This document shows positions 7,322 to 16,008 of a stretch of 25,469 nt of DNA, piece by piece (position 1 is the stretch's first letter; each line of letters begins with the position of its first letter). Made by a program: the position numbers and the translations under genes. The notes under the pieces were generated by a model. It was not told the origin of the DNA, did no database searches, and worked only from the letters and a program-made list of their open reading frames with translations. Source of the DNA: Chloroflexota bacterium (GTDB lineage Bacteria; Chloroflexota; UBA6077); NCBI GenBank assembly GCA_021806765.1, contig JAJZQR010000055.1, forward strand, positions 1-25,469, read 5' to 3'.

Positions 7322-8311
7322 ATGGAGCAGATCCTGGTCATCCTGATCCCGCTGATAAAGTCGGTAATCATATTCTTTGGGCTGATCATGGCTGCTGCCT
7401 ACATGACGCTGTCGGAGCGCAAGGTGCTGGCCTGGATGCAGGCTCGGATCGGCCCCAACCGGGTGGGCCCCTGGGGGATGCTCCAGCCCATCGCGGACGC
7501 CGTCAAGGCGATGTTCAAGGAAGACGCCGTCCCCGACGGCGCCGACAGGTTCGTCTTCTGGCTTGCCCCGGTCATTGCCGTGATGGCCTCCATGATGACC
7601 TTCGCAGTCATCCCCGTGGGGCCCCGGATCAACATCTTCGGCCTCCCGGTGGATCTGCAGCTGGCCGACGTGAGCGTGGGCATCCTGGTCATCCTGGCGG
7701 TCTCTTCCCTGGGGGTGTACGGCATCGTCCTGGCCGGCTGGTCCTCCAACAGCAAGTACTCCTATCTGGGGTCGGTCCGCTCCTCTGCCCAGATGATCAG
7801 CTACGAGCTGGGCATGGGGCTCGCGATCCTGAGCGTCGTGATCACGGTAGGGTCGCTGCGGATCTCCGACATCGTCGGCTTCCAGGCGTCGGTTCCCCTG
7901 ATCCTGGTGCAGCCGCTGGCCTTCATCCTCTACACCATATGCGCTGTGGCCGAGAACAACCGTCCGCCTTTCGACCTGCCGGAAGCGGAGCAGGAGTTGG
8001 TTCAGGGCTACATGACCGAGTACTCGGGGCTCAAGTTCGCCATGTTCTATCTGGCCGAGTACGTGAACATGGTGACCATCAGCTCGGTGGCGACCACCCT
8101 GTTCCTGGGCGGGTATCACGGCCCGATCGCGGACGGTGTCTGGTGGTTCGCGATCAAGGTTGCCGCCCTGCTGTTCGGCTACATCTGGCTGAGGGCCACT
8201 CTGCCCCGGCTGCGCTACGATCGGTTGATGCGGTTGGGATGGCAGGTGATCTTGCCGGTCAGTCTGCTCAATGTGGTGATCACCGCGGTGGTCGTCACCA
8301 TGATGGCATAG
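7322..8311 (+). CDS. nuoH: NADH-quinone oxidoreductase subunit H
   Basis: NuoH is the membrane subunit that closes the quinone chamber and links it to the antiporter-like subunits. The 329-residue, multi-helix protein starts with LIMAAAYMTLSERKVLAWMQ and RIGPNRVGPWGMLQP. It contains the acidic loop AENNRPPFDLPEAEQELVQG, whose Glu residues line the proposed E-channel. The ATG at 7322 is preceded by GAGGAG with a long spacing of about 13 nt. It follows the repeat-filled gap after nuoG, so translation must restart here rather than be coupled. A longer frame from 7150 in another phase runs over the same DNA and is not a gene. Confidence 0.95.
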   Translation: MEQILVILIPLIKSVIIFFGLIMAAAYMTLSERKVLAWMQARIGPNRVGPWGMLQPIADAVKAMFKEDAVPDGADRFVFWLAPVIAVMASMMTFAVIPVGPRINIFGLPVDLQLADVSVGILVILAVSSLGVYGIVLAGWSSNSKYSYLGSVRSSAQMISYELGMGLAILSVVITVGSLRISDIVGFQASVPLILVQPLAFILYTICAVAENNRPPFDLPEAEQELVQGYMTEYSGLKFAMFYLAEYVNMVTISSVATTLFLGGYHGPIADGVWWFAIKVAALLFGYIWLRATLPRLRYDRLMRLGWQVILPVSLLNVVITAVVVTMMA

Positions 8312-8320
8312 GGGATCAAG

Positions 8321-8839
8321 ATGGCAAGTGGCAGCGTAATACAGGATGTCAAAGACCTGTTCAGCATTGGGAAGGGCCTGAGCGTAACCTTCAGGTATCT
8401 CTTCAGGCCCAAGACGACCTTCCAGTATCCCGAGGAGAAGCGACCCGACGTCCGTCGTCTGCGGTGGCGCCACAACCTCCACCGGTACGCCGACGGGTTG
8501 GAGCGCTGCATCGGGTGCTCCCTCTGCGCGGCGGCCTGCCCCGCGAGCGCCATCTACGTCGAGCCGGCCGAGAACAGCGACGCCGATCGCCATTCGCCAG
8601 GGGAGCGGTACGCCAGGCGGTACGAGATCAACCTGCTTCGCTGCATCTTCTGTGGCTACTGCGAGGAGGTATGCCCCACCCAGGCCATCGTGCTGGGGCA
8701 GGAGTACGAACTGGTCGACGATGACCGGGAGGACTTCTTCTACACCAAGGAGAGGCTGCTGGTTCCGGTTTCCGAGGGCCACGGCGAGGCACCCCAAGGT
8801 GTGAGGAGCCTACCCTTCAAACAGGAAGAGCTGAAGTGA
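8321..8839 (+). CDS. nuoI: NADH-quinone oxidoreductase subunit I
   Basis: NuoI is the 8Fe ferredoxin-like subunit with clusters N6a and N6b, which pass electrons from NuoG to N2 on NuoB. The two motifs are CIGCSLCAAACP (Cys63, 66, 69, 73) and CIFCGYCEEVCP (Cys108, 111, 114, 118), separated by the usual insertion. The N-terminal amphipathic stretch (LFSIGKGLSVTFRYLFRP) is the expected membrane-surface helix. The ATG at 8321 has AGGGGATC just upstream, nine bases after nuoH. The stop TGA overlaps the nuoJ ATG (TGATG). The C-terminal 30 residues are rich in charged residues and vary among relatives. Confidence 0.96.
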   Translation: MASGSVIQDVKDLFSIGKGLSVTFRYLFRPKTTFQYPEEKRPDVRRLRWRHNLHRYADGLERCIGCSLCAAACPASAIYVEPAENSDADRHSPGERYARRYEINLLRCIFCGYCEEVCPTQAIVLGQEYELVDDDREDFFYTKERLLVPVSEGHGEAPQGVRSLPFKQEELK

Positions 8840-9333
8840 TGGAAATCGCCTACTTTGCCTCGCTGGCCGTTCTGGCGGTGCTTTTCTCCCTCGGCGTGAT
8901 CGTGAGCCGGAACACGGTGCACAGCGCCCTGTTCATGGTGGCTGTGCTGTTCTGTGTGGCTATGCTCTACCTGAGCCTGTCGGCCGAGTTCCTGGCGGTG
9001 GTGCAGATCACCGTCTACGCCGGTGCCATCATGGTGCTGTTCCTGTTCGTGATCACCATGCTGACCCCGACTCAGGAGGAGAGCCCGAACCGGATCCTGA
9101 ACCGGTTGCCCGTTGCCGTCGCCCTGGCGCTCGCCTTCCTGGTAGGGGTCTCCTTGATGATCACCCAGGGACCGGTGGCCACGCCGGCCGCGACGCAGGC
9201 GACCACCGGCGGGAACCTGGCCGCTATCGGGGGAGAACTCTTTACCCGTTACCTTCTCCCCTTCGAGTTGACGTCGCTGCTGCTCCTGGTCGCGATGGTG
9301 GCCGCGATGGTGTTGGGCAAGCGGCGGGTGTAA
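8839..9333 (+). CDS. nuoJ: NADH-quinone oxidoreductase subunit J
   Basis: NuoJ is a five-helix membrane subunit whose third helix carries a pi-bulge involved in coupling. The 164-residue protein contains the conserved VVQITVYAGAIMVLFLFVITML, which is the family hallmark. The ATG at 8839 overlaps the nuoI stop as TGATG, and AGGAAG lies about ten nt upstream. A GTG three bases earlier is an equally possible start. The last helix ends in a short basic tail (LGKRRV). Downstream, 114 bp separate it from nuoK and hold a palindromic repeat. Confidence 0.94.
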   Translation: MEIAYFASLAVLAVLFSLGVIVSRNTVHSALFMVAVLFCVAMLYLSLSAEFLAVVQITVYAGAIMVLFLFVITMLTPTQEESPNRILNRLPVAVALALAFLVGVSLMITQGPVATPAATQATTGGNLAAIGGELFTRYLLPFELTSLLLLVAMVAAMVLGKRRV

Positions 9334-9346
9334 CAGTTCATGGACT

Positions 9347-9414
9347 GTAGTAACGACTTCAGTCGTTCGTTGCCTCGGACGGCAAGAAGGACAAACGACT
9401 AAAGTCGTTACTAC
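9347..9414. repeat. palindromic repeat in the nuoJ-nuoK gap (second copy at 18765-18823)
   Basis: The arms at 9347-9370 and 9391-9414 are 24 nt each and complementary except at two positions, both C/T changes that still pair as G-U in RNA. The core is taacgacttcagtcgtt. The same palindrome recurs at 18765-18823 downstream of surE, so it is a dispersed family. No T-run follows. Confidence 0.85.
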
Positions 9415-9447
9415 CAGGGTCCCAGATCAGATTCCTGGAGTGTTCCT

Positions 9448-9753
9448 TTGATAGCTCCGTCGAACTACTACCTGATACTGAGCGCGGTCCTGTTCACGAT
9501 CGGCGTCGTGGGGGTGCTGGTGCGCAAGAACCCCCTGGTGATGTTCATGTCGATCGAGCTGATGTTGAACGCGGCCAACCTGACCTTCGTGACCTTTGCC
9601 TACCGCTTCGGCACGGTGGACGGGCAGGTGTTGGCCTTCTTCGTCATGACGATGGCGGCCGCGGAGGTGGTGGTCGGTCTGGCCATTATCTCCTCCATAT
9701 TCCGGATCAGGGCCAACGTCGACGTCGACGAGGTCAGTTCGCTGAAGGGGTGA
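9448..9753 (+). CDS. nuoK: NADH-quinone oxidoreductase subunit K
   Basis: NuoK is a three-helix membrane subunit related to MrpC. Its two buried glutamates are part of the central proton path. Both are present: Glu37 in [13 protein letters not shown] and Glu73 in [11 protein letters not shown]. The 101-residue length is normal. The start is TTG at 9448, with GGAG seven nt upstream and a product beginning [15 protein letters not shown]. An ATG start would remove the first helix. The gene follows the repeat-containing gap and ends seven bases before nuoL. Confidence 0.95.
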   Translation: MIAPSNYYLILSAVLFTIGVVGVLVRKNPLVMFMSIELMLNAANLTFVTFAYRFGTVDGQVLAFFVMTMAAAEVVVGLAIISSIFRIRANVDVDEVSSLKG

Positions 9754-9760
9754 GATCCTC

Positions 9761-11686
9761 TTGTTAAGCTATGCCTGGCTGATCCTTCTGTTTCCGTTGT
9801 TGGGGTTTCTCTATAGCGCCCTCGTGGGTCGGGTGCTGAGCCGCCGATCGTGTGGGTTCGTCGGCAGCGCTGCCGTGGGTCTATCCTTCCTGGTGGGCCT
9901 CGCAGCCTTCTTCGAGATGCTCGGTTTGCCTGGCGAGTCACGGGCCGTCGAGTTGCCCCTCTGGACCTGGATCGTCGCGGGCAAGCTGTCGGTGCCCTTT
10001 GGCTTGCTGCTGGATCCCCTCTCCATCATGATGGTGTTGATAATCACCGGTGTCGGCTTCCTGATCCACGTCTACGCCACCGGCTACATGAAGGGTGATC
10101 CCGACTACGCCCGCTTCTTCGCCCTGATGAACGTCTTCGTCCTGGCGATGCTGATGCTGGTGCTGGCGGGGAACTTCCTGCTGCTGATCGTCGGGTGGGG
10201 CGGCGTAGGCTTCAGTTCCTACGCGCTGATCGCCTTCTGGTTCCAGAAGCCCGAGAACGCCTCGGCAGGCACCAAGGCCTTCGTCACCAACAGCATCGGC
10301 GACATCGGACTGCTGTTCGCCGTCTTCCTGATCTTCATCACCTTCGGCAGGGTCGACTATAGCGGCGTCTTCTCCGAGGCCTCTCAGAAGCTGGCCTACA
10401 ACGGGCCGCTGGTCACCGCCATAGTGCTGCTGTTGCTGGTGGGCGCCGCCGCCAAGTCGGCGCAGATCCCGCTCCACGTCTGGCTTCCCGACGCCATGGC
10501 CGGCCCCACCCCGGTCAGCGCCCTGATCCACGCGGCTACCATGGTTACGGCCGGCGTCTACCTGATCGCTCGGGCCCACCCGCTCTACCAGCTGGCGCCC
10601 ACGGCCATGATGATCGTCGCGTTCATCGGGGCGGTCACCGCCCTCTTCTCCGCGACCATCGGCCTGGTGCAGCCCAACATCAAGCGAGTCCTCGCCTACT
10701 CCACCATGAGCCAGCTGGGCTACATGTTTATGGCGGTGGGGGTGGGAGCCTACGCGGCCGGCATGTTCCACTTGATGACCCATGCCTTCTTCAAGGCTCT
10801 CCTCTTCATGGCGGCCGGCGGCGTCATCCACGCCCTGGCGGGTGAGGAGAGCCTGAACCGTATGGGTGGCCTCTGGAAGTCCCTGCCGGGCATGTACGCC
10901 GGCTTCCTGGTGGGTTCCCTGGCGCTGGCCGGTTTTCCGCTGCTGTCCGGCTTCTTCAGCAAGGACGAGATCGTCTACGCGGCCTTCGCCAGCGAGCGAG
11001 GCAACGTCGTGCTGGGCGTGCTGGCGCTGATAACCGTCGCCCTGACCGGCTTCTACATCTTCAGGGCCTTCTTCATGGCCTTCCACGGGACCAGCCACGT
11101 GAGCCACGAGGTGGCGCACCACATGCACAAGCCCGGTGCCTCTATGACCCTTCCTGTGGTGATCTTAACGGTCCTGGCGGCCCTCGGCGGCTACCTCCAG
11201 TTCATCGGGGGGCCGGGCGCTATCGACCGCTGGCTGGAGCCGGTGTTCGATCGATACACCCATCCGGTTCCCATGGTGGCGGGGGCGCAGCAGCTGCAGG
11301 AGCCGCTGATGGTGGTGTCCGTAGTGCTGGGGCTGCTCGGCATCCTGACGGCCTACCTGATGTACGTGGTCTACCCCCAGGCGGCCAAAACGGTGGGTGG
11401 CTGGTACCCCAACCTCTACCGGTTGCTGCTGAACAAGTACTACGTGGACGAGTTGTACTCCCTGGTCTTCGTGAGGACTGGACGCTGGTTTGGTGATCTC
11501 CTTTCCGGCGCCGTGGACGGCTTCATCACCGACGGTGTCGTCAGGGGCGTCGCCCGCACGGTTCAGTCCGGTGCCCTCGGGTTGCGGCAACTCCAGACGG
11601 GCTTCGTCCGCGACTACGCCCTGGCCATCCTGGCCGGCGCCACTCTGGTGGTGGTCTATCTTCTTCAGGTGGGAGGCATCCGATGA
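9761..11686 (+). CDS. nuoL: NADH-quinone oxidoreductase subunit L, lacking the TM5 glutamate
   Basis: NuoL is the distal antiporter-like pump of complex I, with the lateral C-terminal helix. The 641-residue protein has family signatures QKPENASAGTKAFVTNSIGD (Asp181), AAAKSAQIPLHVWLPDAM (Lys232), LIHAATMVTAGVY and GFFSKDEIV. These align with E. coli NuoL at a constant offset of +3. At that offset the proton-channel Glu144, in the usual GWEGVG motif, is Gly147 here (GWGGVG, codon GGC at 10199-10201). Changing GAG or GAA to GGC needs two substitutions. NuoM and NuoN in the same operon keep their glutamates. The start is TTG at 9761 after AAGGGG. The stop overlaps the nuoM ATG. Confidence 0.95.
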   Translation: MLSYAWLILLFPLLGFLYSALVGRVLSRRSCGFVGSAAVGLSFLVGLAAFFEMLGLPGESRAVELPLWTWIVAGKLSVPFGLLLDPLSIMMVLIITGVGFLIHVYATGYMKGDPDYARFFALMNVFVLAMLMLVLAGNFLLLIVGWGGVGFSSYALIAFWFQKPENASAGTKAFVTNSIGDIGLLFAVFLIFITFGRVDYSGVFSEASQKLAYNGPLVTAIVLLLLVGAAAKSAQIPLHVWLPDAMAGPTPVSALIHAATMVTAGVYLIARAHPLYQLAPTAMMIVAFIGAVTALFSATIGLVQPNIKRVLAYSTMSQLGYMFMAVGVGAYAAGMFHLMTHAFFKALLFMAAGGVIHALAGEESLNRMGGLWKSLPGMYAGFLVGSLALAGFPLLSGFFSKDEIVYAAFASERGNVVLGVLALITVALTGFYIFRAFFMAFHGTSHVSHEVAHHMHKPGASMTLPVVILTVLAALGGYLQFIGGPGAIDRWLEPVFDRYTHPVPMVAGAQQLQEPLMVVSVVLGLLGILTAYLMYVVYPQAAKTVGGWYPNLYRLLLNKYYVDELYSLVFVRTGRWFGDLLSGAVDGFITDGVVRGVARTVQSGALGLRQLQTGFVRDYALAILAGATLVVVYLLQVGGIR

Positions 11687-13215
11687 CTCTGACCGCCTTT
11701 CCCATCCTGAGCACCCTCATCCTTCTTCCGGTCCTTGGCGCTCTGGTGGTGCCCTTCCTGAGCCGCAAGCAGACGGGCCCGGTCAAGGGTTGGGCTCTGG
11801 TGGTGTCCCTGGCGAACCTGGTCGTGGCGGTGGTGATGCTGATCGGCTTCCAATCCGGCACGGCTGCGATGCAGTTCGTGGAGCAGGCCCCCTGGTTTCC
11901 CAGTCTGGGCATCAGCTACCACCTCGGCGTGGACGGCATCAGCGTCCTTCTGGTGGCCCTCACTGCCCTGTTGACGCCGGTGGCCCTGCTGGCCTCCTGG
12001 CGAGAGATGGGCGATCGCGCAAAGGAGTACGCCGTCTTCCTGCTGCTGCTGGAGGCGGGCATGATCGGTGCCTTCGTGGCGCTGGATCTGGTGCTCTTCT
12101 TCCTCTTCTGGGAAGCCATGCTGATCCCCATGTACCTGATCATCGGCGTCTGCGGTGGCGAGAGGCGGGTGTACGCCGCCCTGAAGTTCTTCCTCTACAC
12201 CGCTGTGGGCAGCCTGCTGATGCTGGTCGCCATCGTCGGCCTGGCGGTCCTCTACCACGGCCAGACGGGGCAGTACAGCTTCGACCTGGCGCAGTTGACG
12301 GCCCTGCGGATCCCGGCCCAGCTGGCCATGTGGCTGTTCCTGGCCTTCGCCTTCGCGTTCGCCATCAAGGTGCCCGTGTTCCCCCTGCACGCCTGGCTGC
12401 CGGACGCCTACACCCAGGCGCCCACGGCGGTCCTGGTGCTGGCTACCATGCTGGTCAAGGTGGGAGCCTACGGGTTCCTGCGCTTCGGACTCACCCTCTT
12501 CCCTCAGCAGATGGTGGCGGCGGCGCCGGTATTCCTGACCCTGGGGGTCATCGGGGTCGTCTACGGCGGGTTGGTGGCCGTGGTCCAGAAGGACGTGGTG
12601 CGGCTGGTGGCCTTCTCCAGCGTGGCCCACATGGCCTTCATCGTGATAGGGATCTTCTCGTTGAACGCACAGGGGATCTCCGGCGCCACCCTGCAGATGG
12701 TCAACCACAGCCTTAGCACCGGCGGGCTCTTCGTTCTTGCCGCCATGGTTGCCGAGCGGACTCGCACCACCAGGATCAGCAGCCTGGGAGGCCTCGCCTC
12801 CCGCTGGCCGGTGCTGGCGGCTCTGTTCACCCTGGTGCTGTTCTCCTCGGTGGGGTTGCCCGGACTGAACGGGTTCGTCGGTGAGTTTCTGATCCTGCTG
12901 GGGGCCTTCCAGGCGCAGCCGGTGGCGGCCGCCATCGCATCCAGCGGCGTTCTGCTGGCGGCCATCTACCTGGTCTGGATGTTCCAGCGGACGATGCACG
13001 GCGCCGACGGCGGAGCTGGTGCTGGCATGGGCGACCTCTCGGGGCGCGAGATAGCGACGCTGGTGCCCCTGGTAGTGATGATCGTGTGGATCGGCCTCTT
13101 CCCGACCAGTCTCCTGAGCAAGATGGAGTCATCGGTGGGCAGCCTGGTCACTCAGGCGGAGCAGGCCAAAGGCAACGCCTCGCCCAGCGCGGTGGTGGGG
13201 ATCTTCAAGCAGTGA
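11683..13215 (+). CDS. nuoM: NADH-quinone oxidoreductase subunit M
   Basis: NuoM is the middle antiporter-like proton pump. The 510-residue protein keeps the key ionisable residues: Glu144 in FLFWEAMLIPMYLII and Lys229 in FAIKVPVFPLHAWLPDAYTQAP. A second lysine region lies in LATMLVKVGAYGFLRF, and the HMAF and HSLSTGGLF segments follow. About 14 membrane helices are evident. The ATG at 11683 overlaps the nuoL TGA by four bases (ATGA), indicating translational coupling. It ends 54 bp before nuoN. Confidence 0.96.
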   Translation: MTLTAFPILSTLILLPVLGALVVPFLSRKQTGPVKGWALVVSLANLVVAVVMLIGFQSGTAAMQFVEQAPWFPSLGISYHLGVDGISVLLVALTALLTPVALLASWREMGDRAKEYAVFLLLLEAGMIGAFVALDLVLFFLFWEAMLIPMYLIIGVCGGERRVYAALKFFLYTAVGSLLMLVAIVGLAVLYHGQTGQYSFDLAQLTALRIPAQLAMWLFLAFAFAFAIKVPVFPLHAWLPDAYTQAPTAVLVLATMLVKVGAYGFLRFGLTLFPQQMVAAAPVFLTLGVIGVVYGGLVAVVQKDVVRLVAFSSVAHMAFIVIGIFSLNAQGISGATLQMVNHSLSTGGLFVLAAMVAERTRTTRISSLGGLASRWPVLAALFTLVLFSSVGLPGLNGFVGEFLILLGAFQAQPVAAAIASSGVLLAAIYLVWMFQRTMHGADGGAGAGMGDLSGREIATLVPLVVMIVWIGLFPTSLLSKMESSVGSLVTQAEQAKGNASPSAVVGIFKQ

Positions 13216-13269
13216 CGCCGATTCTCTGATACCTGCCCGCCGCAGTCGGGTGGGTAGCGGGAGGTAACT

Positions 13270-14730
13270 TTGCAACTGGATGTCTCGGCCCTGGGCATAG
13301 ACCTGGTAGCTCTCGCCCCTGTTCTGGTGCTGAGCGTGGCGGCGATGGCCGTGTTGGTGCTGGGGCTGTTTGTTGACAAGAAGCGCGGGGGCGTCCTCGC
13401 CACGTTATCCCTCGCGGGACTGGCTGTAGCTGCCGCCGCGACACTGATGTCCTCGGGCGCCAGCCGGTCGGCTTTCAGCCACATGCTGGCGGTGGACAAC
13501 TTCTACGTCTTCTTCGGGCTTCTCTCCATCGGAGTGACGGCCCTCGCCGTGTTGCTGTCCGCCAGCTACGTCGAACGTACTGGTCTGGCCCCCGCAGAGT
13601 ACTACGGACTGCTGATCTTCGGCGCCGCCGGCATGGTGGTGATGGCGGGCGCCTCCAACCTGATTGCCCTGTTGGTGGGTCTGGAACTGCTGTCCCTTTC
13701 CCTGTACGTCCTGGCCGGTTTCGCTCGCACTCGGCTCAGTTCCGAGGAGGCGGCGCTCAAGTACTTCCTCCTGGGCTCCTTTGCCCTGGGACTGCTGATC
13801 TACGGCACTGCCCTGATCTACGGCGCCACCGGCTCCCTGGACTACGCGGCGATCGCCAGGGCGATTCAGGGGCAGCAGGGAATGGATCCGATGCTGCTGC
13901 TCGGCTTCGGCCTGGTGCTGGTGGGCTTCGGCTTCAAGCTGTCGCTGGTGCCCTTCCACATGTGGGTGCCTGACGTCTACGAGGGCTCCCCGACCCCGGT
14001 GACGGCCTACATGGCCGTCGGGACCAAGGCGATCGTCTTTGCCGCTCTGCTGCGGTTGCTGGCCGCCGCCTTCCCCGGCCTGCAGGGTCAGGCGGGGGTG
14101 ATCCTGGCGGTTCTGGCCGCGGTCACGGTGGTGGTGGCCAACGTGGCCGCCGTGGTCCAGACGAATATCAAGCGGCTCCTGGGCTACTCGGCCATCTCGC
14201 ACGCGGGTTACGTCCTGATGGCTGTGGTGGGCGGCGGCACCCTGGGGAGCAACGCCGTTCTCTTCTACCTGCTGGCCTACACGGTGATGAACTTCGGCGC
14301 CTTCGCCGTCGTGGTGGCCGTGAGCGAGGGACGGGAGGAGCGGTTCTCCCTCACGGATTACGCTGGTCTGGCGAAGCGCAACCCCTGGCTGGCGGCGGCC
14401 ATGGCCGTCTTCATGCTGTCGCTGGGCGGTGCGCCCTTCACCGCCGGTTTCCTGGCGAAGCTGTACGTGTTCAGCGCCGTGGTCCAGAGCGGGTACCTCT
14501 GGCTCGCCATCGTCGGGGTGATCACGAGCGTGATCGCCTTCTACTACTACCTCCGTGTGGTGGTGGCGATGTACATGTCGGAGCCGGTCGAGAAGATCGT
14601 TCTGCAGAAGCCGGCCCTTTCAATGGTGGCGGTGCTGGTGGTCGCCCTCTTCTTCACCCTGCAGATGGGCATTCTGCCGAACCTGTTCCTGAACTTCTCT
14701 CAGCTCCCGGCTCTGGCCCTGGGGATGTAG
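13270..14730 (+). CDS. nuoN: NADH-quinone oxidoreductase subunit N
   Basis: NuoN is the proximal antiporter-like pump next to NuoK. The 486-residue protein has Glu139 in LVGLELLSLSLYVLAG, Lys223 in GFGFKLSLVPFHMWVPDVYEG and the following SPTPVTAYMAVGTK, all typical. The start is a TTG at 13270 with GGGAGGT a few bases upstream. The 54-bp gap before it shows only a weak imperfect hairpin. It is the last gene of the nuo operon. About 40 bp after its stop a perfect GC-rich hairpin ends the transcript and separates it from the convergent amidase gene. Confidence 0.96.
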   Translation: MQLDVSALGIDLVALAPVLVLSVAAMAVLVLGLFVDKKRGGVLATLSLAGLAVAAAATLMSSGASRSAFSHMLAVDNFYVFFGLLSIGVTALAVLLSASYVERTGLAPAEYYGLLIFGAAGMVVMAGASNLIALLVGLELLSLSLYVLAGFARTRLSSEEAALKYFLLGSFALGLLIYGTALIYGATGSLDYAAIARAIQGQQGMDPMLLLGFGLVLVGFGFKLSLVPFHMWVPDVYEGSPTPVTAYMAVGTKAIVFAALLRLLAAAFPGLQGQAGVILAVLAAVTVVVANVAAVVQTNIKRLLGYSAISHAGYVLMAVVGGGTLGSNAVLFYLLAYTVMNFGAFAVVVAVSEGREERFSLTDYAGLAKRNPWLAAAMAVFMLSLGGAPFTAGFLAKLYVFSAVVQSGYLWLAIVGVITSVIAFYYYLRVVVAMYMSEPVEKIVLQKPALSMVAVLVVALFFTLQMGILPNLFLNFSQLPALALGM

Positions 14731-14770
14731 CCATCAGCGGTCAGCGCTCAGCTATTGGGCTATGAACTTG

Positions 14771-14795
14771 GAGGGGCGCGGTTTCCGCGCCCCTC
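14771..14795. terminator. bidirectional terminator between nuoN and the amidase gene
   Basis: A perfect 11-bp stem (gaggggcgcgg / ccgcgcccctc) closes on a ttt loop. It lies in the 67-bp gap between two convergent stop codons. The flanks are only moderately T/A-rich, so the efficiency is uncertain, but position and perfection fit a shared terminator. Upstream (14735-14753) is a 'cagcgctcagct' repeat related to those around nuoF. Confidence 0.65.
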
Positions 14796-14797
14796 AT

Positions 14798-15721
14798 CTA
14801 TCTCCCCAGGAACTTCAGGATCCCCTTGGCAATTCCGCCTGCCACCAGGTCCGGCTGCTGCATCAGGAGGTTGCGATCCTTGGTCGTGGTGAGGAAGCCC
14901 ATCTCCAGGATCACGCCCGGCGTCGTCGGGGCGATGGAGTGCTGGATGCCCCGGTTGGCAAAGGCGTAGTAGGCGGTCATGTTGACGGTGATGGTCCCTG
15001 CGTGGAACGGTAGCCCCGTGGCGGCGGCATAATCGCTGGAGAGCGCGTTCAGCAGAGCGTCGTCTTTTGCCGGTATGCTGCTGCGGCTGGAGCGCGCCAG
15101 CTTGTAGCCCGACAGGCTGGTGTTGGAGTTGGCGTCGCCGTGGAGGGCCACGAAGGCGTCGGCCTTGTACTGAACCGGCACCGTGGACGGGATCAGATCG
15201 ACGATCACGTTGGCCTGCTCGAGGAGCGCCGCGACCCGACGCGCGATGTCCAGGTTGATGTCCACCTCTCGCCAGCCGGTGCCCGCGGCGCCCGTGGATC
15301 CCCGCAGGCTGGCCAGCTCCGCCGGCAGCTCAGCCTCTTTCCAGTGGCCCGCCTGGATCCCCACCCGCTGCGTTGGAGCCCCCTTGGCCGGCGCCGGGGG
15401 CGTCGGAATCGATGGGGCTGTGACCGTGGGTGTCGGCTGTGCCGCCCCGGCGGGGGTGGCGGTTTCGCCGGAAACGGTGGCCGGAGAGTCGGTGGGGCGT
15501 CCACCACGGGAACTCACGTTGTTTTCGGCCGCGGCGGGGCGAGCAGGGGTGGCGGTGGCTATCTGGGCTACGGAGGCGACTGCCAGGTGGCCCTGGGTCT
15601 GGGAATCCGGGGATCTGCCCAGGGGACCGGAGGCGAGAGCCGCGCCAACCAGCAGTATTCCCAGGGCCGTCACGAGGTGAGTTAGGGTCGATTCGCGCAG
15701 TCTGAAGCGACGCACGGACAT
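14798..15721 (-). CDS. N-acetylmuramoyl-L-alanine amidase (Amidase_3), membrane-anchored or secreted
   Basis: This is a zinc-dependent cell-wall hydrolase that cleaves the amide bond between MurNAc and the stem peptide. The 307-residue protein has an N-terminal hydrophobic segment (residues 13-31) that is a signal peptide or anchor. A Pro/Thr/Ala-rich linker runs to about 115, and the catalytic domain follows. Zinc ligands are His126 (QAGHWKE), Glu152 (WREVDINLDIA) and His194 (ALHGDAN), with catalytic Glu273 in GVILEMGFLTTTKDRNLL. The first motif is QAGHWK rather than the common DPGHGG, so it belongs to a divergent branch. The ATG at 15721 has GGGAGGT only three nt away, so the GTG at codon 3 is an alternative start. 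It is transcribed alone from a promoter near 15894. Confidence 0.88.
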   Translation of the reverse strand: MSVRRFRLRESTLTHLVTALGILLVGAALASGPLGRSPDSQTQGHLAVASVAQIATATPARPAAAENNVSSRGGRPTDSPATVSGETATPAGAAQPTPTVTAPSIPTPPAPAKGAPTQRVGIQAGHWKEAELPAELASLRGSTGAAGTGWREVDINLDIARRVAALLEQANVIVDLIPSTVPVQYKADAFVALHGDANSNTSLSGYKLARSSRSSIPAKDDALLNALSSDYAAATGLPFHAGTITVNMTAYYAFANRGIQHSIAPTTPGVILEMGFLTTTKDRNLLMQQPDLVAGGIAKGILKFLGR

Positions 15722-15893
15722 GTACCTCCCAATCGTTCAAAAGGGCATAGCATACCCAGCTGCCCGTGACAGGGGCATAGGTGTGGTAGAGACACCCCTG
15801 GAAGGCGGCGGGGTCGAGCCTTATTGCTGGATTCAGGGCAAGGTTCGGTGAAAGTGCGAGGTATGCGCGATAGAAGAGGGTTGCGTGGGGCTC

Positions 15894-15921
15894 ATTATAG
15901 CAGAATGGGAGCGAGTGTACA
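15894..15921 (-). promoter_or_regulatory. promoter of the amidase gene
   Basis: On the minus strand TGCTATAAT forms a perfect extended -10 (TATAAT at 15899-15894). TGTACA (15921-15916) lies 16 nt upstream as a four-of-six match to the -35 consensus. Transcription would start near 15887, leaving a leader of about 165 nt before the amidase ATG at 15721. The leader contains repeated 'ctatgccc' units, but I recognise no riboswitch class. The wider gap 15722-16202 also holds the hairpins at 16009-16036 and 16071-16138. Confidence 0.55.
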
Positions 15922-16008
15922 TAGCACCGGGGCTAGAGATTCGTAGAGAAAATATGGTAGTAAATAGATGCTATAAAGCGCAAGGAACAAGGTAGATGCA
16001 GTAAGAAA

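Noticed and set aside
7150..8724. A 524-codon plus-strand frame starting inside the palindrome and covering nuoH
   Set aside because: nuoH and nuoI in other frames have clear family motifs. This frame is low-complexity and begins in repeat DNA.
9938..12999. Long minus-strand open frames opposite nuoL and nuoM (9938-11128 and 11665-12999)
   Set aside because: They are His/Gln/Gly-rich shadow translations without recognisable domains, lying opposite well-conserved genes.
15722..15887. A possible riboswitch (for example c-di-AMP type) in the amidase leader
   Set aside because: Leader length and gene type fit, but I could not find the conserved core sequences of that class. Only short 'ctatgccc' repeats are visible.
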